A DNA stretch of 23,114 nt from contig DBTO01000252.1 of NCBI GenBank assembly GCA_002307095.1, positions 1-23,114 of the forward strand, given 5' to 3'. The DNA is from Sulfurospirillum sp. UBA1314 (GTDB lineage Bacteria > Campylobacterota > Campylobacteria > Campylobacterales > Sulfurospirillaceae). The translations under genes and the position numbers were made by a program. Numbering within the stretch: the stretch's first letter is position 1; each line of letters opens with the position of its first letter. The notes beneath the pieces are model-generated. The model was not told where the DNA came from and made no database searches. It worked only from the letters and a program-made list of their open reading frames with translations. Shown one piece after another: positions 7,412 to 14,607 of the stretch.

Positions 7412-8519
7412 AAGGCTCCTTTAAAAAAATTTCATACCCATTTGAGCCACGATTATGCTGAATGTTCAGTAGCTCATCTATTTGCGTATCGTTGGGGGTA
7501 TACCCGTAAACCTCTTGGTATGTTTCGACAATAGCGTGACGTAATGCTTTAAAAGGTCGAAGTTCAGGGTATAAAATGTTCGCTAACCACATGATTAACA
7601 AAGGCTCTTCCGCAGGACCTTCCATTTTAGTAATCCCTTTTGGGATAACGTAAACGCGTCTATTTTGGACAGCTTTTAAAGGAAAAAATCTTGGATCGTG
7701 GTAGATTTCATCAGGGGTTAGTGGATGATCTAAATAGGAGGGAATAAAAATAACATCGGGATTGAGCATAAGCACTGTTTCAATGTTTGTTGCACCATTT
7801 AGGGAATTTTTTGAAGCACTATTGTTTACATGTAAGAAAGAGAGGATTTGATTAAAACGTTTAAATTGGCTTCCCCATAATGAAAAATTTTCCTTACTGC
7901 CTATAACGACTGCGGAGATTTCAGGACTCTTCTTTGGAATCTGTTGCAAGATCATGTGAATACGTGCATCGGCTTGATTGATGAGCGAAGAAGCGCGATC
8001 TTGATGGTGTGTGATCTCTCCCAATAGAGTATAGAGTTTGGGTTTATCGTTAAAAAGCGCATAAGAGAGTTTAACCATTCCTTGAAAATAGACATTATCA
8101 AGCCTTTGACTAAACTGTTCCCACATAAGTACACGATCAGGCTGGAGTAACATGATTTGTTCAACGCCTAAAGGGATAGCACCTATAGAGGTGAGGGCTT
8201 CGTCTTTTAAAACAATGGACGGGAAAAGTGAAGCAAACAGACTCTCTTTCGCTTCTTCTTTAATGTACTTTGGAATTGCTAAGATATGACTATCATTGCT
8301 ATCAATGGTTAAATAATGCCAAAGTACAGGTGGAAACATCATCACTCTTTCTGCTTGATGGTTCATGGGAGCAGGAACGGCTATCACCTTAGGAGATAAC
8401 GTTGAAAAAAGAGTGGTACCAATGCTTAGAAAAAGAAGGATCCATAAGGAGGTTTGCTCTATGGTCATGGAATATTTAGGAAGAGAAGCGTGTATGTGGG
8501 AACTATTTTTTGTATACAC
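7395..8519 (-). CDS. Periplasmic iron-metallophore binding protein, FecB/FepB-like
   Basis: A 374-aa ABC solute-binding protein of the TroA/FecB fold, presumed to receive the ligand from the outer-membrane receptor and hand it to the FecCD-type permease. The N-terminus has a hydrophobic segment (about 24-45) acting as a signal peptide or membrane anchor; no lipobox Cys is present, so it is not an obvious lipoprotein. Fold-typical sequences are LLQPDRVLMW, TVLMLNPDVIFIPSYLD, FFPLKAVQNRRVYVIPKG and the C-terminal EEPLLIMWLANILYPEL. The start is either GTG at 8519 (AAGGA about 11 nt upstream) or ATG at 8468 (no clear ribosome site). It lies 30 nt behind the receptor gene and overlaps the radical SAM gene by 17 nt. 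One TTTACATGTAAG palindrome lies inside it, encoding LHVN. Confidence 0.82.
   Translation of the reverse strand: MYTKNSSHIHASLPKYSMTIEQTSLWILLFLSIGTTLFSTLSPKVIAVPAPMNHQAERVMMFPPVLWHYLTIDSNDSHILAIPKYIKEEAKESLFASLFPSIVLKDEALTSIGAIPLGVEQIMLLQPDRVLMWEQFSQRLDNVYFQGMVKLSYALFNDKPKLYTLLGEITHHQDRASSLINQADARIHMILQQIPKKSPEISAVVIGSKENFSLWGSQFKRFNQILSFLHVNNSASKNSLNGATNIETVLMLNPDVIFIPSYLDHPLTPDEIYHDPRFFPLKAVQNRRVYVIPKGITKMEGPAEEPLLIMWLANILYPELRPFKALRHAIVETYQEVYGYTPNDTQIDELLNIQHNRGSNGYEIFLKEPYVTTF
7825..7835. repeat. TTTACATGTAAA palindrome, copy 4 (last base differs)
   Basis: Inside the binding-protein gene, read on the minus strand as the codons for Leu-His-Val-Asn; perfect core 7826-7835. Confidence 0.88.
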
Positions 8520-8549
8520 GACTTCTCTTATCCTTGTATAGAGGCTAGC

Positions 8550-10946
8550 TTAAAATTTCATTGTCATAGAGAATGTAAAATCACGAGGTGCTCCGACCAT
8601 TGCGCCGATCGTGTAGTTACTAATCCAATAATCTTTATCGGTCACATTGGTGACATTTGCTCTAAAGATTGTCTCGTTACCATAAAGTTTTGTGTTATAA
8701 CGAAGTCCAACATCTGCTGTGACATAAGAGGGTATCTCTTGGTTATTATTGACATCAAAATAGGATTTCCCAACGTAGTATACGCCTCCTGTCAGGGTTA
8801 GCCCATGAATACTAGGGATACCATACTCCGCATAAACTTTAGCCATTTGTTCAGCAACACCTTGCGGCACTTTCCCTAAACCTGCATCATTGGTGCTTTT
8901 TCTCACTTCAGCATCTAGAACAGTTACGCCACCCAAAAGGGATAAATTATCTGTAACTTTTCCCGATACCGTCACTTCAACACCTTTATGGCGTTGTTGT
9001 CCATTTTCAAAAAAAGTGTACGTTCCATCGCCATTATCTTGTGAATAAGGGTTAGCTTTATCTATTTGAAAAAGCGCTGTCGTAATCAATGCTTTTTCAA
9101 CTTCTGTTTTAACACCTACCTCATATTGTTTACTTTTGACAGGGGCAAAGACATCACCATCATTCGTATAGGTCATCCAACTTGATGTGACGACTGTACC
9201 TGGTTGCAAAGACTCCATATAGGTTGCATACGTGGTTATATAAGGTAATGGTTTGTAAAGAAGCGAAACAGTCGGAGTTATTTTAGATCGATACGGGACT
9301 TCTGAATCAATATCGCCTGTATCGGTATAACTACGCGTCATGTAGCGACTGTAGTTTGCTCCAACAAGTGCTGAGAATTGGTCATTAAATGTAATTTCAT
9401 CGCCCAATAAGATATTTTTATTGATGGTTACGGCTGATTTTGTCATTGCTAAACTATCAAAATCAAAATCTGGCAATGAAACAGTCGCAGAATCCGTATC
9501 GAAGAGGCTTAAATTGGTTCTTGTGGAGCCAAGAAATCCAAACGATGAACCATTGACATAGCCTGTGTATTCCGTAAATTTATAACCATTAACACCAAAC
9601 GTTGTTTTATGTTCTACCCCTAATGTGTCGAACTTGGTATCAATATATGAGTAAACGCCATGTGTATCGGAATTAGATGCCCCTGCATATCCCATACTTT
9701 GTTTATAGGTCGTATCGCTGGTCACTCTATTTTGCGAAATAATAAATTGACCCTCATCTTTTTCATACCCATAGCCTGCACGGAATGTCACGTTATCGTT
9801 AACATTGTAGGCAACTTTAGTGCCAACGTGGGTTGTATTGTTTTGTGTAAAAGTATCAGGAGATGCCCAAAGCCCTTTAGCATCGGGAGCAGAAGGAACG
9901 GCTAATGACGTATTGTTCATCAGCCATTGTCCAGGTCTTCCATCAACACGATAGTGACCATACATGCCATCGGTACTGATTAAAAGATCATCCGTTGGAC
10001 GCCAATCAACAGCACCACTAACCATCCAGCGATCTGAATGTTGGTTATCTATGACAGTGTCTCCTTCTTGCTTCATTAAATTAAGGCGATAAGTAACTTT
10101 CCCCTCTTTATCGATCTTGTCGCTTATATCGGTGTGCGCATAATATTGTGATCCTCCATAATTACCAACGCTCATGCTGTATAAAGGCGTTTCTGTTGGA
10201 CGTTTTGTCACATAATTGAGTGTTCCACCCACATTTCCAACACCATACATAAATCCAGAAAGACCTGTTAATGTCTCAATGCGGTCTATATTTTCGACAT
10301 AAATACCTTGCCCATCTCTATGCCCTAAAAGACCATCAATCATAGACGTTTGCATAAGAAAACCACGCATCATGACACGTGTAAGACCATTCATATCATA
10401 CGGTTGTAACAGTTGGATGGTAGGATCCATTTTAAAAATTTGATCGGTACTATTGGTTCCCATATTCTCGATTAAATCACTACTGACAACGTGCATGGAA
10501 TAAGGGGTATCTAACAGCTCTTTTTCACCCCATGGTCCCACATTTTTGAGCGTTTTGACTTTATAGCCAGCTTCTGCACTGCCTTCGTCAGGTTTTACCT
10601 CGCCTCTTATAGTGATCTTTTCCAAAGACTCTTCTTGCGCTTTTTCTGTTTTTTGGATGACAAGCGTGCCGTTTTGGCTGAGTGCTTCAAGACCGCTGTT
10701 TTTCAAGAGTGCTTTTAACGCATCAATTGGTTCTAATTCACCTCGTACTTCAGGAGCGACTTTACCACTCACCAACTCTTGCGATACCAAGACTTGAACC
10801 TGTGCTTGCTTGGCAAACTGTGTCAGAGCCGATGCCAAAGGTTGTGCGACGATGTCTATGGGTGTTGCTTTCGCATAGACTTGACTACTCAGTGCCATAA
10901 TAGCACTCAACGCTAAGGGTATCATCCGCCTTTTGATACTCTGCAT
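8550..10946 (-). CDS. TonB-dependent receptor with STN signalling domain (FecA/FpvA type)
   Basis: A 798-aa outer-membrane receptor for a ferric siderophore or similar metal complex. Order of parts: signal peptide (1-25, ending SQVYA); an STN secretin/TonB short N-terminal domain (about 28-98) of the kind that signals to FecR; a putative TonB box near EKITIRGE; a plug domain (DTPYSMHVVSSDLIENMGTN onward, with GGTLNYVTKRP); then a 22-strand-type barrel ending in a C-terminal Phe (MTMKF). The size is normal for signalling receptors. The start at 10946 has AAGGAG with 6-nt spacing; an upstream in-frame ATG would read through it. Combined with the adjacent FecI and FecR genes, it should both import a ligand and report it across the envelope. 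The ligand cannot be read from sequence. Confidence 0.9.
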   Translation of the reverse strand: MQSIKRRMIPLALSAIMALSSQVYAKATPIDIVAQPLASALTQFAKQAQVQVLVSQELVSGKVAPEVRGELEPIDALKALLKNSGLEALSQNGTLVIQKTEKAQEESLEKITIRGEVKPDEGSAEAGYKVKTLKNVGPWGEKELLDTPYSMHVVSSDLIENMGTNSTDQIFKMDPTIQLLQPYDMNGLTRVMMRGFLMQTSMIDGLLGHRDGQGIYVENIDRIETLTGLSGFMYGVGNVGGTLNYVTKRPTETPLYSMSVGNYGGSQYYAHTDISDKIDKEGKVTYRLNLMKQEGDTVIDNQHSDRWMVSGAVDWRPTDDLLISTDGMYGHYRVDGRPGQWLMNNTSLAVPSAPDAKGLWASPDTFTQNNTTHVGTKVAYNVNDNVTFRAGYGYEKDEGQFIISQNRVTSDTTYKQSMGYAGASNSDTHGVYSYIDTKFDTLGVEHKTTFGVNGYKFTEYTGYVNGSSFGFLGSTRTNLSLFDTDSATVSLPDFDFDSLAMTKSAVTINKNILLGDEITFNDQFSALVGANYSRYMTRSYTDTGDIDSEVPYRSKITPTVSLLYKPLPYITTYATYMESLQPGTVVTSSWMTYTNDGDVFAPVKSKQYEVGVKTEVEKALITTALFQIDKANPYSQDNGDGTYTFFENGQQRHKGVEVTVSGKVTDNLSLLGGVTVLDAEVRKSTNDAGLGKVPQGVAEQMAKVYAEYGIPSIHGLTLTGGVYYVGKSYFDVNNNQEIPSYVTADVGLRYNTKLYGNETIFRANVTNVTDKDYWISNYTIGAMVGAPRDFTFSMTMKF

Positions 10947-11053
10947 TTTCTCTCCTTTTTGCCTCATGATGCTTTTTAATATATAACGCTAGCCCTTAAA
11001 AAACCACTTTTTTCAAATCTAGCCCGATGAAAAGAGAGGTGCTTAAAAGATGC

Positions 11054-11078
11054 CGTTATAGAGAAGACAACTATAACG
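11054..11078. promoter_or_regulatory. Inverted repeat in the TonB-receptor leader
   Basis: CGTTATAG (11054-11061) and CTATAACG (11071-11078) form perfect 8-bp arms around a 9-nt spacer, about 110 bp upstream of the receptor start. TATAACGCT recurs at 10982-10990 and 11072-11080, and CTAGCCC recurs twice between them (10990-10996 and about 11020-11026). This could be an operator, a leader hairpin or an attenuator. I saw no convincing Fur box. The gene-free stretch 10947-11165 holds nothing else I can support. Confidence 0.4.
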
Positions 11079-11165
11079 CTCAAATCCTGACGTCTGAAAT
11101 GAAATTTTTTTGATTTTAATGTTTAGTGAGAGAATATGACATGAAAAAGAGTTATTGTAGTCTAT

Positions 11166-11369
11166 CTAATGCTTGTACTTTGCGAAAACCTCTTGGGCCG
11201 ATACGGTGTTTATTTCATTGCGATTATGCGCTTCAAGTCTTTTTTCGACTTCTTCCGCCCACATCAAATCAATTTCTTTGGTGGGGACATCAAGGCTTAA
11301 TAAAAGCTCGTCAACTAAATGCAATCGCTCAATAGGCTTGAGTGTAAGGGCTTCTTCAAGAATGGACAT
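11166..11369 (-). CDS. Addiction-module antitoxin component (TIGR02574-type), orphan
   Basis: A 67-aa protein with the typical form of the putative addiction module component family (MSILEEALTLKPIERLHLVDELLLSLD, then an acidic W-AEEVEKRL helix and SAQEVFAKYK). Such proteins normally precede a RelE/ParE-type toxin gene of about 90-100 codons and bind that toxin. Here the next 219 nt downstream (11165-10947) hold no such reading frame, and the TonB receptor follows. The antitoxin therefore appears alone, either a remnant or a free antitoxin. The start has a strong AAGGAGG ribosome site. It sits between fecR and the receptor, where the iron operon would otherwise be continuous. Confidence 0.75.
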   Translation of the reverse strand: MSILEEALTLKPIERLHLVDELLLSLDVPTKEIDLMWAEEVEKRLEAHNRNEINTVSAQEVFAKYKH

Positions 11370-11426
11370 GGCTATTTCCTCCTTTGCAAATGATGTCTAT
11401 TATTGCACATTGGGTACGCAAAATAG

Positions 11427-11438
11427 TTTACATGTAAA
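11427..11438. repeat. TTTACATGTAAA palindrome, copy 5
   Basis: Perfect 12-mer 5 nt behind the fecR stop codon (minus strand) and upstream of the antitoxin gene. Confidence 0.9.
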
Positions 11439-11443
11439 ACAAT

Positions 11444-12373
11444 TTAGCGTTTGACGATGAGCAGTTTTTCGCCTTCTTTGACGTAGCGAATGGGGATGAC
11501 GGAAGGAAGCGCTGTGGCGAAATTGCCTGAGTTGGTGATGTCGAAGCTTCCCGTAACGCGAATGTTTTTCACTTCATCGGAAGCAACGAGCCTTTTCTCG
11601 CCATAGCGTGCAAACTCTCTTAGTGTCTCTTCTAGTGTGGCATCTTCAAACGCGACGCGACCATTTTGCCATGCACCTACGAGTTCAGGGGTTACTTTGA
11701 GTGGCGTTATTTTAGTGTTCTTAACGATGAGTCCATCGGATGGTAGCAGGTCGAACGTGCGTGCAAGCGTTGTATGGGTAACGCATACATGTCCCTCTTG
11801 AACAGCTACTTTGACGATGTCATCTATATTTCGCACAGAAAAGCGTGTGCCTACAACCGTGACCAACGTCTCGCTCGCTTTGACATGAAAGGCTTTTTGT
11901 GGGTCAGATATCACCGAAAACATCACTTGCCCTTGAAGCACCTTTGTCTCTCGTTGATGCGTGTAGTATGCCACTTCAAGTCGGGTGTCAGCATCGAGTG
12001 AAACATGCGTGCCATCGGGTAAAGTGACTTCCATCGTCTCGCTTTGACGGCTAACAAAGGTACGGGCATAAATGGGAGTGTTCAGGTAGTGCTGATAAAG
12101 TCCATACGCGCCAATACCCATCATCAACGAGGCGGCAGTGTATAAAAAAGCGCGCCGGGAACAGACAGCAGTGTTTAAAGGTGCGATTTTATGCGTAAGT
12201 GCACAGGCATCAAGAGCACTCCATGTTTGGCATACGTCATCGTATGCTTGTTTGTGTTCTTTGACGCTGAGCCATTGCTCAAATGTTTCGTGCTCTTGGT
12301 CACACATCGGTTCACGTGTACGCATAAACCATGTGATAGCACGTTCTTCCAGTGTTTCTTGTTCGTGTGTCAT
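11444..12373 (-). CDS. fecR: FecR-type transmembrane anti-sigma regulator
   Basis: A 309-aa inner-membrane regulator that would hold or activate the FecI-type sigma factor in response to the receptor's STN domain. The N-terminal cytoplasmic part (1-70) has ERAITWFMR and FEQWLSVKEHKQAY, typical of the sigma-binding domain. One membrane span follows (about 76-95), preceded by SRRAFLY, a twin-arginine-like motif. The periplasmic FecR domain shows VTLPDGTHVSLDADTRLEV, GQVMFSV and VVGTRFSV, and a C-terminal STN-contact region follows from about 220. The start at 12373 forms an ATGA overlap with the sigma gene; a start seven codons further up lies inside that gene. Such overlap is typical of fecIR pairs. 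The symbol names the family; orthology to E. coli FecR is not claimed. Confidence 0.87.
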   Translation of the reverse strand: MTHEQETLEERAITWFMRTREPMCDQEHETFEQWLSVKEHKQAYDDVCQTWSALDACALTHKIAPLNTAVCSRRAFLYTAASLMMGIGAYGLYQHYLNTPIYARTFVSRQSETMEVTLPDGTHVSLDADTRLEVAYYTHQRETKVLQGQVMFSVISDPQKAFHVKASETLVTVVGTRFSVRNIDDIVKVAVQEGHVCVTHTTLARTFDLLPSDGLIVKNTKITPLKVTPELVGAWQNGRVAFEDATLEETLREFARYGEKRLVASDEVKNIRVTGSFDITNSGNFATALPSVIPIRYVKEGEKLLIVKR

Positions 12374-12849
12374 TCGTTTATCTCTTTTAAACATTGGGTG
12401 CAGACTTTCATCGCATTTATAATGTGTTTTTCGACCATATTGCGTGATATGCCCATCTTCTCAGCGATTTGAGCGTGTGAAAATCCTTCAAATTTGTACA
12501 GTATAAAAGCTTCGTAGCAGCGTGGAGGTAGTGCGTTGATGGCTTCGTTGAGTTTGGTAACGCGCTCTTCCGATGCGAGTTTTTCCAAAGGCTGTTCTGC
12601 TTGTTCGTCCATAATCTGTTCGGTATTGATGTCCGAATGTTTATGGCGTGAATTTTTGAGATTTTCATTGATGATAATGTTGCGCGTAGTTCTGTACAAA
12701 AAGGCGCGTGGTTCTCTAATGGGAGTTTTATGCGGCGACATCGCTAAAACACGGCTGTAACACTCATGCACCACTTCATAAGCACGATCTTTATCTTTGA
12801 GATAGTACGAAAAGTAGCCGATAAGCTCATTGTAATACTTCTCAAACAT
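12370..12849 (-). CDS. fecI: FecI-type ECF sigma factor
   Basis: A 159-aa extracytoplasmic-function sigma factor of the iron-starvation group. Region 2 covers about 5-70 (YNELIGYFSYYLKDKDRAYEVVHECYSRVL, then REPRAFLYRTTRNIIIN). Region 4 covers about 95-150 (LPPRCYEAFILYKFEGFSHAQIAEKMGISRNMVEKHI), including the helix-turn-helix that reads the -35 box. SRNMVEKHI is characteristic of FecI relatives. It starts 3 nt behind tonB and overlaps fecR by 4 nt. By analogy with E. coli and Pseudomonas it should direct RNA polymerase to the receptor gene. I could not find a convincing ECF promoter in the receptor leader by eye. Confidence 0.9.
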   Translation of the reverse strand: MFEKYYNELIGYFSYYLKDKDRAYEVVHECYSRVLAMSPHKTPIREPRAFLYRTTRNIIINENLKNSRHKHSDINTEQIMDEQAEQPLEKLASEERVTKLNEAINALPPRCYEAFILYKFEGFSHAQIAEKMGISRNMVEKHIINAMKVCTQCLKEINE

Positions 12850-12852
12850 CGT

Positions 12853-13644
12853 TTATGCCGCCTTATTGGGGACAACAAATTCGACAGAGAGGCGAATGTT
12901 GATGCGTTTGCCAAGGGATTGGAGTTTTTCCCCTTGCAAAGAGCGTGCGGCTTTGAGGACGATCTTATCAAGTTCTGTATACCCAGTGCTGTGTTCGAGT
13001 TCGATATCTTCGACTGTTCCTGATGCACTGAGCTTAAAGATAAGTGTTGCCGTACCTTCTTGGAGTGCATTTTGCGACGCTTTAGGGTAGTAAAGCCTCT
13101 CATAGGTTTTTTTGCGAATGATGTTAAAGTTAGCACGCATAGAGGGGTCCATCGCTTCGGCATTTGCACTTTTGGGCGAAGCAGAAGATGATGCACCGCC
13201 TTGTGCTAAACCATCATGTGAAGATGCAGAAGCAGTAGTAGATGGCGTTTCTTCTGAAGAGGCAATGGCTTCTGTTTGTACAGGAACTTCCGCTGTATCA
13301 GAGAGTTCAGACGATTTACTCGGCATGGGTGCTTTAACAGGGGTTGGCTTTTTAGGTGAGGAGATCACTTTGGTGTGAACGACCTCTTTGGGTTTTTCTT
13401 CCTCAACGGGTGATTTAGGTGTTTGAGACTCTACTGCATCGCTCACATGGCTCTCTTGTGGCTTAGCAGGTGTATCGTTCGGTTCTTGTATCGGCTCACT
13501 TTGTGATGAGGTTTCAAACGCCGTCGACATGCAAAGTGGAATTGTCACAACCTCGACTTCATAAGGTTTTTTGATCAGATACAACGCAAGTGCGATCACT
13601 AAACCATGCACACACAGTGAAGCCAAAAACGCTTTTTTCATCAT
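12853..13644 (-). CDS. tonB: TonB energy-transducing protein
   Basis: A 263-aa TonB. It has an N-terminal membrane anchor (about 4-22: FLASLCVHGLVIALALYLI, with the conserved His in the span) and a long Pro/Glu/Lys/Ser-rich periplasmic spacer (25-165). The C-terminal receptor-contact domain (about 175-258) contains YERLYYPKAS, QEGTATLIFKLSASGTV and YTELDKIVLKAARS. It would pass proton-motive energy from ExbBD to the signalling receptor. The start forms an ATGA overlap with exbD, and the two adjacent ATG codons (13644 and 13641) cannot be told apart. The gene order exbB-exbD-tonB followed by fecI-fecR makes this a dedicated energising set for the locus, though it may also serve other receptors. 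Confidence 0.92.
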   Translation of the reverse strand: MMKKAFLASLCVHGLVIALALYLIKKPYEVEVVTIPLCMSTAFETSSQSEPIQEPNDTPAKPQESHVSDAVESQTPKSPVEEEKPKEVVHTKVISSPKKPTPVKAPMPSKSSELSDTAEVPVQTEAIASSEETPSTTASASSHDGLAQGGASSSASPKSANAEAMDPSMRANFNIIRKKTYERLYYPKASQNALQEGTATLIFKLSASGTVEDIELEHSTGYTELDKIVLKAARSLQGEKLQSLGKRINIRLSVEFVVPNKAA

Positions 13645-14027
13645 TCGTTGGTCGTGTTCTTCGTCTTAATGACGACTTTGGAAAAGCCAAGGGTGTTTAA
13701 GCGGCTCATCATCGTGGTTAGGTCTTCGACCATCACGGTTTTATCGGCATAAATTTCGCAGAGGTCTTCTTTGCTAAACGCTTGCAAGACTTCGTTAATG
13801 GTACTTTCATTGACTTCGCTCTCATTGACATACAGCGTGTGCTCTTTGGTGATGGTCACGCGAAAGACTTTGGGCGCTTCCCTTGTTTGTGCTTTGGCGG
13901 AGGGCAGATCAACGGGGAGCGAGCCTTCTTTGACAAACGTTGCCGTCGTAAGAGCGATGGTAAGGAGTACAAGCATCACGTCCACAAGAGGAACGGTATT
14001 GATGTAGCCTATCTCTTTCTCATCCAT
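13641..14027 (-). CDS. exbD: ExbD proton-channel subunit of the TonB complex
   Basis: A 128-aa ExbD/TolR-family protein. It has a short cytoplasmic start, one membrane span (about 12-32) with the proton-relay Asp in PLVDVMLVLL (D16), and a periplasmic domain rich in charged residues. The start ATG at 14027 is chosen because it begins the conserved ExbD sequence, has GGAAGG upstream and overlaps exbB by 8 nt. The longer open frame reaching 14168 is just exbB read in another frame. It works with ExbB and TonB in the inner membrane. Confidence 0.92.
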   Translation of the reverse strand: MDEKEIGYINTVPLVDVMLVLLTIALTTATFVKEGSLPVDLPSAKAQTREAPKVFRVTITKEHTLYVNESEVNESTINEVLQAFSKEDLCEIYADKTVMVEDLTTMMSRLNTLGFSKVVIKTKNTTNE

Positions 14028-14439
14028 GAAGCACCTTCCATGCAACCACTTTCTTTTTAACTTTTCGCAGTAACAGGTTGTAAATAAAAATCGTAGGAAT
14101 CGCAACAATGAGCCCGAGCGCTGTCGCAAAAAGTGCTTGTGATAACGCTTCCATAACGCCGTTGGCATTGGTATTGCTCAAACCCATCTCATGAAACGTC
14201 GCCATAATGCCAAGCACGGTTCCAAGCATTCCCACATAAGGTGCATTAGAGCCAATGCTCGCCAGTAAATTCATATAATCCGTTAGGTCGCTCTCAAGCT
14301 TATCAAGCGATGAATAGCCCATAATATCGGTCTTTTTAATGAAAAAATAGCGCTCAAAAATGATCGTTAAAGCCACAATACTCATGACGCCAAGTACCGC
14401 CATCACTCCAATATCTACCCACAATCTCGTTTCGCCCAT
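14020..14439 (-). CDS. exbB: ExbB proton-channel subunit of the TonB complex
   Basis: A 139-aa ExbB of the short form usual in Campylobacterota (E. coli ExbB is about 244 aa). It has three hydrophobic segments (about 7-30, 72-95 and 103-128) and the family core APYVGMLGTVLGIMATFHEMG followed by SQALFATALGLIVAIPTIFIYN. The start is best placed at ATG 14439, about 7 nt behind GAGGA; two further ATGs at 14445 and 14457 are in frame but are spaced badly from any ribosome site. It is the first gene of the TonB locus and sits behind a clear sigma70-type promoter. Confidence 0.92.
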   Translation of the reverse strand: MGETRLWVDIGVMAVLGVMSIVALTIIFERYFFIKKTDIMGYSSLDKLESDLTDYMNLLASIGSNAPYVGMLGTVLGIMATFHEMGLSNTNANGVMEALSQALFATALGLIVAIPTIFIYNLLLRKVKKKVVAWKVLHG

Positions 14440-14467
14440 TGTCATTTCCTCATGCAATAATCGCGGC

Positions 14468-14504
14468 AGTATATACCAAAATATATAATGATGTCAAATG
14501 GTAT
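14468..14504 (-). promoter_or_regulatory. Promoter of the exbB-exbD-tonB-fecIR locus
   Basis: On the minus strand, TTGACA (14497-14492) is followed after 18 nt by TATACT (14473-14468), about 30 bp upstream of the exbB start. ATACCA (14473-14478) and TGGTAT (14499-14504) form an inverted repeat that brackets the promoter with a 20-nt gap, an arrangement that would suit a repressor. Iron control (Fur) is expected for such genes, but I could not match a Fur box with certainty. Confidence 0.6.
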
Positions 14505-14551
14505 GGGTACTTTTTAAACAAAAAATAGGGCGTTTTTAGGGCAGGAAAATG

Positions 14552-14563
14552 TTTACATGTAAA
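14552..14563. repeat. TTTACATGTAAA palindrome, copy 6
   Basis: Perfect 12-mer in the gap between the end of the HNH gene and the exbB promoter, directly behind the terminator-like hairpin when read on the minus strand. Confidence 0.9.
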
Positions 14564-14565
14564 AG

Positions 14566-14587
14566 GTGCAAAACCTATGTTTTGTGC
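14566..14587 (-). terminator. Probable terminator of the ATPase-HNH operon
   Basis: Nine-pair stem with two G-U wobbles (GTGCAAAAC, 14566-14574, with GTTTTGTGC, 14579-14587) around a 4-nt loop, then C and four T on the minus strand. It lies about 20 nt behind the HNH stop codon. The T-run is short, so efficiency is uncertain. Confidence 0.4.
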
Positions 14588-14607
14588 TTTGTCGATGGAG
14601 GGAAAGA

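Noticed and set aside
11126..11335. Plus-strand 69-codon frame overlapping the antitoxin gene
   Set aside because: No ribosome site, and antisense to a recognisable antitoxin; composition fits a shadow frame.
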